From Osedax fenrisi (lineage: Eukaryota > Annelida > Polychaeta > Sabellida > Siboglinidae): a stretch of DNA of 64,000 nucleotides. A program made the translations under genes and the position numbers. The notes beneath the pieces were generated by a model. That model was not told the DNA's origin. It saw nothing but the letters and a program-made list of their open reading frames with translations, and searched no databases. Of this stretch, positions 10,266-22,600 are shown piece after piece. The stretch spans positions 2,896,961 to 2,960,960 of the forward strand of contig OZ025243.1 of NCBI GenBank assembly GCA_964019155.1, read 5' to 3'. Every line of letters begins with the position of its first letter. Positions within the stretch are counted from its first letter, which is position 1.

Positions 10266-12716
10266 TAGGGGCGTCGGAAGGGGGGGGGGGGCGGGGGGTA
10301 TCGGACCCCCCCCCATTCAAAAATATGGGGGGGGGGGGGGCTAAGTATGTTTTGCCCCCCCCCCCATGAAATATGTATTAATAAATTTTATATATATTAA
10401 ATGTAGTATATTGTCTTTGTTAATACACATTTTTTCTAAAGAATGTTACCAAACATATGGGGGGGGGGGGCTAAGTATTGTTTGCCCCCCCCCCATCCAT
10501 GAAATATGATAATATTCATAAGAGAATCTCTGAGAGATACTTGTTATATGGTGATATTAACAATGAAATTATTCAACTATATAAATCTGAATTATTAAAA
10601 TGTTATTAAAATATATTAATGTGACTTTCTCAATTCAATGTGATGGAATTCAAGATATATCCGGAAGTGAGCACGGCATTTTGGTGGTTCGTTATTTGAC
10701 ATAAAAACTAGAAATTAAAGAAATATGCATTCGGAATATGCAATATGACTGAGGATACAACTTAGAAAATATAGAAATTTAATGTTATCTGAACTTTAAC
10801 ATCTTAACTTGCCTATTTCTAAATTAAGAGGACAGTCATATGACGGTGCAGCTAATATGTCTGGTCAATATAATATTGTAAAGACTATAATTATGAATAG
10901 ACTTTATAACTTTTAGAATTTAACTGTGTATACACAATATGGAGCTCATCGCATAAACTTAATAGCATAATCATTAGATAATAATATACATATAAGAAAA
11001 TCCTTGAGAGTGGTTTATGATTTGGGATTATTATATGAAAAAACTATCAAATTACGGATTGTATATAATACTAATAATAACAAAGCAAATACATTGAAAC
11101 CATTATGCCCAATAAGATGGACTGCGAAAATCATGTATTAAAACAACATTAGATCAATATAGTGGTATAATCGATGCACTGAAATAATATAAAAATTAGA
11201 TTATATTACCAATGACCACAAATATAGTGCAAATTTATTATTAAAAAATATGAATAAGTCAAATATTTGTAATATGAATATTTCAAGTTTGATATTTGAA
11301 AGCTTGGATATGAAGGTGAAGGCTTTCATGATACCAACAAATACTATTTAAGGTAACATTTATAAAAAATATACTTGAAAGCATATATGATTATAATATA
11401 TATAATCATATTAATACTAAATAATAAATAAACATAAAGGATTAAATAATAGTAAAGATGATTCTAATTAAATTGAATAATGATAGACATAATTTGCACA
11501 CATTCATTGAAGATATAGAAACAAAAGTATTTTATATTTTATATATACAAGTTTTTATATTGATTCAAGGTTAATATCCTACTTTTATAAAAAATATTAT
11601 ATAAAATACAAAATAGCTTATAATAAATGTTTATTATAAAATATTATAATAATTTATTTTTATTTTAAATATATCTATTTTAATTTTCTAATTATATCTA
11701 ATTCAGAGAATAATAATAAGACATATAATATAAATTATTATAAATATTTATGAGATGAATAGTAATAAAAATGCAAAAGACATACATCTTATATAGATAA
11801 CATAATATAACATTGTTAATGTTATATTAATATAAGAATTTGATTAGATATGATCAATTAATATGTTAATATACTTTATCATTAATATTTAAAGAATAAA
11901 ATATATTGAGTTGTTTGATTCCATAATGATGATAATTAAAACCAATTTTTATACTAAGGAAACTTCATTTATACATTCTTATAAATTAAAGGAATCATTA
12001 TTACAAATAATATAAATCATGAAAAAAAGGTTGTTTTTTTTTTAGATTAATCTTATTAATCCTATTAATTTTCTACACTAAACATTAATAAAAAATGTAT
12101 GAAGAATTATTGAAATATTTGAAATGACTGAAATATCGAATTTCCATATGTTCAAATCAATCAATAAGTTCAATACGATCTGATAAGGATAAACATATAC
12201 ATGATGGAAAAATCTCCTAAAATTCAAAAAATATTTTCCGTCATAATATATTTGATCACACTTTTATTGGTTTGCCCCTCAAGTTCTGTGTCATGTTAGG
12301 GTGGATTTAGTAAGCTACGAATAATAAAGACGTTGTTACCGTCTACTATGCTAGATAGTCGATTAAATGCATTAGTATTGGCAAATATCAATCAAAAAAT
12401 AATTCACACAATTGAGATGGATATATTTATAAATAAAAATCTATATTTATATAATAATAAATTATTTAATGATTATTATTTATTTTATAATATATTCCTA
12501 CTTAAGTATTGTTATAAAAATGTAATATTATTAATTGCATATTAAAGGGTTAACATAGACTAAAAAGGTATACGATATTAATAAGATATAATTAGTAATT
12601 ATATTAGTAATACATAATAGGATATATAGGATATATAAAAATAATATAAATAAATAGCCTAATATAAAATATAAATAAATAGCCCCCCCATACAAAATAT
12701 CGTTCCGACGCCCCTA
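10266..12716 (+). mobile_element. hAT transposon (DUF4371/ZMYM1 type), 2,451 bp, with perfect TSD
   Basis: 14-bp terminal inverted repeats TAGGGGCGTCGGAA, flanked by the perfect 8-bp target duplication CTCTCACT (10258-10265 and 12717-12724), the size expected for hAT. Removing the element and one duplication restores the LINE reading frame across the junction. The 5' subterminal part holds paired poly-G and poly-C tracts (10,280-10,500). The inner part encodes a decayed transposase. Confidence 0.93.
10824..12440 (+). pseudogene. Decayed hAT transposase (DUF4371 / ZMYM1-like)
   Basis: Short conserved islands in the order expected for this family: LRGQSYDGAANMSGQYN at 10824-10874, YGAHRINLI at about 10938, LCPIRWT at about 11104, and a C-terminal dimerisation (hATC) end with STMLDSRLNALVLANINQKI at about 12,340-12,405. 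They are separated by many stops and frameshifts, so no functional enzyme can be made from this copy. Confidence 0.85.
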
Positions 12717-13609
12717 CTCTCACTACTCGACGACTTGCTGAAATCCCTTGACAATAACCTCCCAACACAACTACTGCTTTTATACATCTCATCGGTGATG
12801 AGTCATCAGAATTAGTACTATAGTACTATAGTATACTATTAACAAATCACTACCACCCACACGCAAAGTCCTCTTTGGAGTATCTCAATTATCGTCCATC
12901 TCCCATATACTCTTCTGTATTTACCTACTCCCCCCTTAGTAAACTTATTAAATCGCCTCCTTTAGTCAAATACAATATGTATGCAGACGACATTGAAATT
13001 CACGCCGATTATCACTAATCATCCAATATACACATTTAATCATGTCTCACTACTATTAATAACTGGTTCACCAATAACTATTTACTACTTAACCCCAATA
13101 AGACTAATAATTGTTCACCTCCGAATTCCCTTCGCACCACAATATTCCCACAAATGTATCTAGGTCATACCCTAATCATTCCTTCTACTATATAAAAATA
13201 TCTAGGCATCCATATTAATAACAAATTAGCTTTTGATAAACACATATCAACATTAAAAGTTTCCACATTCCACCATTTATTCAATATAAACAAAATATGT
13301 CCTTACATCACAACATCAACCGCACTAACTATTACCCATACTTTAATTCTGTCTCAACTACACTACTGCATACCTATACAACTTTCTACTACTATACTAC
13401 TTTCTACTACTATACTACTTTCTTCCCTACATACTTTACAACCAGCCTGACCTACGAACACAACTTAACTGGCCATCCGCAAAAAAATATCTCAACTTAA
13501 ATTAATATCCATTCTATATTCCTCCCTACTGACTAAACAACCTGATTACCTTTATCGACTAATTTCTCCATACTGCACCACTCCATTTAACTATAAACGC
13601 AATTTAAAC

Positions 13610-13649
<40 letters not shown>

Positions 13650-13960
13650 GGTCCTGACTGAACCATCCTATCGCCGGAAAAAACTTGTGAAGCATCGCGA
13701 TGCTCTGTTTGCGCCAGCCTCCTTTGGAATCAACTCCCTCCATCCCTCAAAATCATAAATACCTCAACAACAACATTCAAATATAAATAAAAGAAGTACC
13801 CCTTTATTCATAATATCTGACTTCAAATATATTCGTTTTCGCCGTATATTATTACTTTTATATATTGTTTTTTTTTTATATATTATTGTCACACTATAAG
13901 CATTTTATAATTGAATTAGTGTTTAAATAAAATCACCATCATCATCATCATCATCATTAA

Positions 13961-14542
13961 CCTACATTCATTAAAGACTACCAATCAGTAAGTATTCACC
14001 CTCCTACAATTACAAAATTCTCATACTATCCCTACTATTCACGCTTACTGTTCCAACTATCGATATAAATAAAGTATTTTGTTTATATCGTTGGATCCAA
14101 CAATAACATATTCAACTAACATACGACATATTACTGTACTCCAATCGGATGATTCTCTTTTCTTCAATAAACAAATAACGAAACTTACACAATATATACA
14201 TTATCAAATTCATTTCTCAAAGGGTAAATAGATGGGTAATACAACTTATAGTACTACTCTATCAGTTCATTATAATATATGTGTCTACATTTTAACTACT
14301 GTAACATTTAACCAACGTTTTTTCTATGGTTTTTGTGTGCAAAATATGCTTTAATAGATTTAACTCTACTGCTTAACCCGACATGATCACGTATTTATAA
14401 GTTACACATTATACAACACTATACTGCAAGAGAATTATAAACTTGAATATTATAGAACTATAGTATACTATATTCATAATAAAACTATAATTTCTACAAA
14501 TAATATAAAGTGTACTTTGCAATATTCTATAGGATATATAGG

Positions 14543-14622
<80 letters not shown>

Positions 14623-14702
14623 AAGTGACATTTTATTTAGAAACTTAAATAAATCATAAATATTATCTAAAAAGTGTATATATATATAAATACAAATAAT
14701 AT

Positions 14703-14797
<95 letters not shown>

Positions 14798-14869
14798 AAT
14801 CAGTATACCATCACTCATTAATATTTGAATCCACTATCAAACATTAACTACAATTTAACTAGATATAAA
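13961..14869. other. AT-rich left flank of the satellite with (TA)n runs
   Basis: No gene seen. (TA)n at about 14,543-14,620 and 14,717-14,762, then a (GT)n run at about 14,771-14,797. The 12-bp array starts abruptly at 14,870. Confidence 0.8.
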
Positions 14870-17800
14870 GGTACTGCTAAATGTACTGCTAAAGGTACTG
14901 CTAAAGGTACTGCTAAAGGTACTGCTAAAGGTACTGCTAAAGGTACTGCTAAAGGTACTGCTAAAGGTACTACTAAAGGTACTGCTAAAGGTACTGCTAA
15001 AGGTAGTGCTAAAGGTAGTGCTAAAGGTACTGCTAAAGGTACTGCTAAAGGCACTGCTAAAGGTACTGCTAAAGGTACTGCTAAAGGTACTGCTAAAGGT
15101 ACTGCTAAAGGTACTGCTAAAGGTACTGCTAAAGGTACTGCTAAAGGTAGTGCTAAAGGTACTCCTAAAGGTACTACTAAAGGTACTGCTAAAGGTACTG
15201 CTAAAGGTACTGCTAAAGGTACTGCTAAAGGTACTGCTAAAGGTACTGCTAAAGGTACTGCTAAAGGTACTGCTAAAGGTAGTGCTAAAGGTACTGCTAA
15301 AGGTACTGCTAAAGGTACTGCTAAAGGTACTTCTAAAGGTACTGCTAAAGGTACTGCAAAATGTACTGCTAAAGGTACTGCTAAAGGTACTACTAAAGGT
15401 ACTGCTAAAGGTACTGCTAAAGGTAGTGCTAAAGGTACTGCTAAAGGTACTGCTAAAGGTACTGCTAAAGGTACTGCTAAAGGTACTGCTAAAGGTACTA
15501 CTAAAGGTAGTGCTAAAGGTACTGCTAAAGGTACTGCTAAAGGTAGTGCTAAAGGTACTGCTAAAGGTACTGCTAAAGGTACTGCTAAAGGTACTGCTAA
15601 AGGTACTGCTAAAGGTACTGCTAAAGGTACTGCTAAAGGTACTGCTAAAGGTACTGCTAAAGGTAGTGCTAAAGGTACTGCTAAAGGCACTGCTAAAGGC
15701 ACTGCTAAAGGTACTGCTAAAGGTAGTGCTAAAGGTACTGCTAAAGGTACTGCTAAAGGTACTGCTAAAGGTACTGCTAAAGGTACTGCTAAAGGTACTG
15801 CTAAAGGTACTGCTAAAGGTACTGCTAAAGGTACTACTAAAGGTACTGCTAAAGGTACTGCTAAAGGTACTGCTAAAGGTACTGCTAAAGGTACTACTAA
15901 AGGTACTGCTAAAGGTACTGCTAAATGTACTGCTAAAGGTACTACTAAAGGTACTGCTAAAGGTACTGCTAAAGGTACTGCTAAAGGTACTGCTAAAGGT
16001 ACTGCTAAAGGACTGCTAAAGGTACTGCTAAAGGTACTGCTAAAGGTACTGCTAAAGGTACTGTTAAAGGTACTGCTAAAGGTACTGCTAAAGGTACTGC
16101 TAAAGGTACTGCTAAAGGTACTGCTAAAGGTACTGCTAAAGGTACTGCTAAAGGTACTGCTAAAGGTACTGCTAAAGGTACTGCTAAAGGTACTGCTAAA
16201 GGTACTACTAAAGGTACTGCTAAAGGTACTGCTAAAGGTACTGCTAAAGGTACTGCTAAAGGTACTGCTAAAGGTACTGCTAAAGGTACTGCTAAAGGTA
16301 CTGCTAAAGGTACTGCTAAAGGTACTGCTAAAGGTAGTGCTAAAGGTAGTGCTAAAGGTACTGCTAAAGGCACTGCTAAAGGTACTGCTAAAGGTACTGC
16401 TAAAGGTACTGCTAAAGGTACTGCTAAAGGTACTACTAAAGGTACTGCTAAAGGTACTGCTAAAGGTACTGCTAAAGGCACTGCTAAAGGTACTGCTAAA
16501 GGTACTGCTAAAGGTACTGCTAAAGGTACTGCTAAAGGTACTGCTAAAGGTACTACTAAAGGTAGTGCTAAATGTACTGCTAAAGGTACTGCTAAAGGTA
16601 CTACTAAATGTACTGCTAAAGGTACTACTAAAGGTACTGCTAAAGGTACTGCTAAAGGTACTACTAAAGGTACTGCTAAAGGTACTGCTAAAGGTACTGC
16701 TAAAGGTACTGCTAAAGGTACTGCTAAAGGTACTGCTAAAGGTACTGCTAAAGGTACTGCTAAAGGTACTGCTAAAGGTACTGCTAAAGGTAGTGCTAAA
16801 GGTAGTGCTAAAGGTACTGCTAAAGGCACTGCTAAAGGTACTGCTAAAGGTACTGCTAAAGGTACTGCTAAAGGTACTGCTAAAGGTACTACTAAAGGTA
16901 CTGCTAAAGGTACTGCTAAAGGTACTGCTAAAGGCACTGCTAAAGGTACTGCTAAATGTACTGCTAAAGGTACTGCTAAAGGTAGTGCTAAAGGTAGTGC
17001 TAAAGGTACTGCTAAAGGTACTGCTAAAGGTACTGCTAAAGGTACTGCTAAAGGTACTACTAAATGTACTGCTAAAGGTACTACTAAAGGTACTGCTAAA
17101 GGTACTACTAAAGGTACTGCTAAAGGTAGTGCTAAAGGTACTGCTAAAGGTACTGCTAAAGGTACTGCTAAAGGTACTGCTAAAGGTACTACTAAAGGTA
17201 CTGCTAAAGGTACTGCTAAAGGTACTGCTAAAGGTACTGCTAAAGGTACTGCTAAAGGTACTGCTAAAGGTACTGCTAAAGGTACTACTAAAGGTAGTGC
17301 TAAATGTACTGCTAAAGGTACTGCTAAAGGTACTGCTAAAGGTACTACTAAAGGTAGTGCTAAATGTACTGCTAAAGGTACTGCTAAAGGTACTGCTAAA
17401 GGTACTGCTAAAGGTACTACTAAAGGTATTGCTAAAGGTACTGCTAAATGTACTGCTAAAGGTACTGCTAAAGGTACTACTAAAGGTACTGCTAAAGGTA
17501 CTGCTAAAGGTACTGCTAAAGGTACTGCTAAAGGTACTGCTAAAGGTACTGCTAAAGGTACTGCTAAAGGTACTACTAAAGGTACTGCTAAAGGTACTGC
17601 TAAAGGTACTGCTAAAGGTAGTGCTAAAGGTAGTGCTAAAGGTACTGCTAAAGGTACTGCTAAAGGTACTGCTAAAGGTACTACTAAAGGTACTGCTAAA
17701 GGTACTGCTAAAGGTAGTGCTAAAGGTACTGCTAAAGGTACTGCTAAAGGTACTGCTAAAGGTACTGCTAAAGGTACTGATAAAGGTACTGATAAAGGTA

Positions 17801-19260
17801 CTGCTAAAGGTACTGCTAAAGGTACTGCTAAAGGTACTGCTAAAGGTACTACTAAAGGTACTGCTAAAGGTACTGCTAAAGGTACTGCTAAAGGTACTGC
17901 TAAAGGTACTGCTAAAGGTACTGCTAAAGTTACTGCTAAAGGCACTGCTAAAGGTACTGCTAAAGGTACTGCTAAAGGTACTGCTAAAGGTAGTGCTAAA
18001 GGTACTGCTAAAGGTACTGCTAAATGTAGTGCTAAAGGTACTGCTAAAGGTACTGCTAAAGGTACTGCTAAAGGTACTGCTAAAGGTACTGCTAAAGGTA
18101 CTACTAAAGGTATTGCTAAAGGTACTGCTAAATGTACTGCTAAAGGTACTGCTAAAGGTACTACTAAAGGTAGTGCTAAAGGTACTGCTAAAGGTACTGC
18201 TAAAGGTACTGCTAAAGGTACTACTAAAGGTACTGCTAAAGGTACTGCTAAAGGTACTACTAAAGGTAGTGCTAAAGGTACTGCTAAAGGTACTGCTAAA
18301 GGTACTGCTAAAGGTACTGCTAAAGGTACTGCTAAAGGTACTGCTAAAGGTACTACTAAAGGTACTGCTAAAGGTACTGCTAAAGGTACTACTAAAGGTA
18401 GTGCTAAAGGTACTGCTAAAGGTACTGCTAAAGGTACTGCTAAAGGTACTGCTAAAGGTAGTGCTAAAGGTACTGCTAAAGGTACTGCTAAAGGTACTGC
18501 TAAAGGCACTGCTAAAGGTACTGCTAAAGGTACTGCTAAAGGTACTGCTAAAGGTACTGCTAAAGGTACTACTAAAGGTACTGCTAAAGGTACTGCTAAA
18601 GGTACTGCTAAAGGTACTGCTAAAGGTACTGCTAAAGGTACTGCTAAAGGTACTGCTAAAGGTACTGCTAAAGGTACTGCTAAAGGTACTGCTAAAGGTA
18701 CTGCTAAAGGTACTGCTAAAGGCACTGCTAAAGGTACTACTAAATGTACTGTTAAAGGTACTGCTAAAGGTACTACTAAAGGTACTGCTAAAGGTAGTGC
18801 TAAAGGTACTGCTAAAGGTACTGCTAAAGGTACTACTAAAGGTACTGCTAAAGGTACTGCTAAAGGTACTGCTAAAGGTACTGCTAAAGGTACTGCTAAA
18901 GGTACTGCTAAAGGTACTGCTAAAGGTACTGCTAAAGGTACTGCTAAAGGTAGTGCTAAAGGCACTGCTAAAGGTACTGCTAAAGGTACTACTAAAGGTA
19001 CTGCTAAAGGTACTGCTAAAGGTACTGCTAAAGGTACTGCTAAAGGTACTGCTAAAGGTACTGCTAAAGGTACTGCTAAAGGTACTGCTAAAGGTACTGC
19101 TAAAGGTAGTGCTAAAGGTACTGCTAAAGGTACTGCTAAAGGTACTGCTAAAGGTACTGCTAAAGGTACTGCTAAAGGTACTGCTAAAGGTACTGCTAAA
19201 GGTACTACTAAAGGTACTGCTAAAGGTACTGCTAAAGGTACTGCTAAAGGTACTGCTAAA

Positions 19261-19680
19261 GGTACTGCTAAAGGTACTACTAAAGGTACTGCTAAAGGTA
19301 CTGCTAAAGGTACTGCTAAAGGTACTGCTAAAGGTACTTCTAAAGGTACTGCTAAAGGTACTACTAAAGGTACTGCTAAAGGTACTACTAAAGGTACTGC
19401 TAAAGGTACTGCTAAAGGTACTACTAAAGGTACTGCTAAAGGTACTGCTAAAGGTACTGCTAAAGGTACTGCTAAAGGTACTGCTAAAGGTACTGCTAAA
19501 GGTACTACTAAAGGTACTGCTAAAGGTACTGCTAAAGGTACTGCTAAAGGTACTGCTAAAGGTACTGCTAAAGGTACTGCTAAAGGTACTGCTAAAGGTA
19601 CTGCTAAAGGTACTGCTAAAGGTACTGCTAAAGGCACTGCTAAAGGTACTGCTAAAGGTACTGCTAAAGGTACTGCTAAA
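19261..19680. repeat. Higher-order block, copy 1 (420 bp; copy 2 at 24241-24660)
   Basis: The order of variant units in 19261-19680 is base-for-base the same as in 24241-24660, including the rare ACTTCT unit and the closely spaced ACTACT units. The offset is 4,980 bp (415 units). Neighbouring sequence diverges just after, at the unit following GGTACTGATAAA. Confidence 0.85.
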
Positions 19681-22600
19681 GGTACTGATAAAGGTACTGC
19701 TAAAGGTAGTGCTAAAGGTACTGCTAAAGGTACTGCTAAAGGTACTACTAAAGGTACTGCTAAAGGTACTGCTAAAGGTACTGCTAAAGGTACTGCTAAA
19801 GGTACTGCTAAAGGTACTGCTAAAGGTACTGCTAAAGGTACTGCTAAAGGTACTGCTAAAGGTACTGCTAAAGGCACTGCTAAAGGTACTGCTAAAGGTA
19901 CTGCTAAAGGTACTGCTAAAGGTACTGATAAAGGTACTGCTAAAGGTACTGCTAAAGGTACTGCTAAAGGTACTGCTAAAGGTACTGCTAAAGGTACTGC
20001 TAAAGGTACTGCTAAAGGTACTGCTAAAGGTACTGCTAAAGGTACTGCTAAAGGTACTGCTAAAGGTACTACTAAAGGTACTGCTAAAGGTACTGCTAAA
20101 GGTACTGCTAAAGGTACTGCTAAAGGTACTTCTAAAGGTACTGCTAAAGGTACTACTAAAGGTACTGCTAAAGGTACTACTAAAGGTACTGCTAAAGGTA
20201 CTGCTAAAGGTACTGATAAAGGTACTGCTAAAGGTACTGCTAAAGGTACTGCTAAAGGTACTGCTAAAGGTACTGCTAAAGGTACTGCTAAAGGTACTGC
20301 TAAAGGTACTGCTAAAGGTACTGCTAAATGTACTGCTAAAGGTACTGCTAAAGGTACTGCTAAAGGTACTGCTAAAGGCACTGCTAAAGGTACTGCTAAA
20401 GGTACTGCTAAAGGTACTGCTAAAGGTACTGATAAAGGTACTGCTAAAGGTACTGCTAAAGGTACTGCTAAAGGTACTGCTAAAGGTACTGCTAAAGGTA
20501 CTGCTAAAGGTACTGCTAAAGGTAGTGCTAAAGGTAGTGCTAAAGGTACTGCTAAATGTACTGCTAAAGGTAGTGCTAAAGGTACTGCTAAAGGTACTGC
20601 TAAAGGTACTGCTAAAGGTACTGCTAAAGGTACTGCTAAAGGTACTGCTAAAGGTACTGCTAAAGGTACTGCTAAAGGTACTGCTAAAGGTACTGCTAAA
20701 GGTACTGCTAAAGGTACTACTAAAGGTACTGCTAAAGGTACTGCTAAAGGTACTGCTAAAGGTACTGCTAAAGGTACTGCTAAAGGTACTGCTAAAGGTA
20801 CTGCTAAAGGTACTGCTAAAGGTACTGCTAAAGGTACTGCTAAAGGTACTGCTAAAGGTACTGCTAAAGGTACTGCTAAAGGTAGTGCTAAAGGTACTGC
20901 TAAAGGTAGTGCTAAAGGTACTGCTAAAGGTACTGCTAAAGGTACTACTAAAGGTACTGCTAAATGTACTGCTAAATGTACTGCTAAAGGTACTGCTAAA
21001 GGTAGTGCTAAAGGTACTGCTAAAGGTACTGCTAAAGGTACTACTAAAGGTACTGCTAAAGGTACTGCTAAAGGTACTGCTAAAGGTACTGCTAAAGGTA
21101 CTGCTAAAGGTACTGCTAAAGGTACTGCTAAAGGTACTGCTAAAGGTACTGCTAAAGGTAGTGCTAAAGGCACTGCTAAAGGTACTGCTAAAGGTACTAC
21201 TAAAGGTACTGCTAAAGGTACTGCTAAAGGTACTGCTAAAGGTACTGCTAAAGGTACTGCTAAAGGTACTGCTAAAGGTACTGCTAAAGGTACTGCTAAA
21301 GGTACTGCTAAAGGTAGTGCTAAAGGTACTGCTAAAGGTACTGCTAAAGGTACTGCTAAAGGTACTGCTAAAGGTACTGCTAAAGGTACTGCTAAAGGTA
21401 CTGCTAAAGGTACTACTAAAGGTACTGCTAAAGGTACTGCTAAAGGTACTGCTAAAGGTACTGCTAAAGGTACTGCTAAAGGTACTGCTAAAGGTACTGC
21501 TAAAGGTACTGCTAAAGGTACTGCTAAAGGTACTGCTAAAGGTACTGCTAAAGGTACTGCTAAAGGTACTGCTAAAGGTACTACTAAAGGTACTGCTAAA
21601 GGTACTGCTAAAGGTACTGCTAAAGGTACTGCTAAAGGTACTTCTAAAGGTACTGCTAAAGGTACTACTAAAGGTACTGCTAAAGGTACTACTAAAGGTA
21701 CTGCTAAAGGTACTGCTAAAGGTACTACTAAAGGTACTGCTAAAGGTACTGCTAAAGGTACTGCTAAAGGTACTGCTAAAGGTACTGCTAAAGGTACTGC
21801 TAAAGGTACTACTAAAGGTACTGCTAAAGGTACTGCTAAAGGTACTGCTAAAGGTACTGCTAAAGGTACTGCTAAAGGTACTGCTAAAGGTACTGCTAAA
21901 GGTACTGCTAAAGGTACTGTTAAAGGTACTGCTAAAGGTACTACTAAAGGTACTGCTAAAGGTACTGCTAAAGGTACTGCTAAAGGTACTGCTAAAGGCA
22001 CTGCTAAAGGTACTGCTAAAGGTACTGCTAAAGGTACTGCTAAAGGTACTGATAAAGGTACTGCTAAAGGTAGTGCTAAAGGTACTGCTAAAGGTACTGC
22101 TAAAGGTACTGCTAAAGGTACTGCTAAAGGTACTGCTAAAGGTACTGTTAAAGGTACTGCTAAAGGTACTACTAAAGGTACTGCTAAAGGTACTGCTAAA
22201 GGTACTGCTAAAGGTACTGCTAAAGGCACTGCTAAAGGTACTGCTAAAGGTACTGCTAAAGGTACTGCTAAAGGTACTGATAAAGGTACTGCTAAAGGTA
22301 GTGCTAAAGGTACTGCTAAAGGTACTGCTAAAGGTAGTGCTAAAGGTACTGCTAAAGGTACTGCTAAAGGTACTGCTAAAGGTACTGCTAAAGGTAGTGC
22401 TAAAGGTACTGCTAAAGGTACTACTAAAGGTAGTGCTAAAGGTACTGCTAAAGGTACTGCTAAAGGTACTGCTAAAGGTACTGCTAAAGGTACTGCTAAA
22501 GGTACTGCTAAAGGTACTGCTAAAGGTACTGCTAAATGTACTGCTAAAGGTACTGCTAAAGGTACTGCTAAAGGTACTACTAAAGGTACTGCTAAAGGTA

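Larger units (their letters stand above)
9963..13960 (+). mobile_element. CR1/L2-like LINE remnant, split by a hAT insertion
   Basis: Reverse-transcriptase remnant in two pieces: 9963-10265 and 12725-13960. The left piece reads through frameshifts as LLEKV, FYINSNNILDHQQSAFRK and HSTET; the right piece resumes with LLDDLLKSLDNNLP. Further on are GVSQ (for GVPQG), the catalytic box YADDIEIHA (codons at 12980 onward), KYLGIHINNKLAFDKHI, and a C-terminal WNQLPPSLK motif near 13.73 kb. The 3' end is a short (ATC)n tail at about 13,936-13,960. There is a deletion between fingers and palm, plus several stops and a (TA)n insertion at 13,613-13,648. Non-functional. Strand and domain order are clear; the clade is inferred from motif style. 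Confidence 0.85.
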
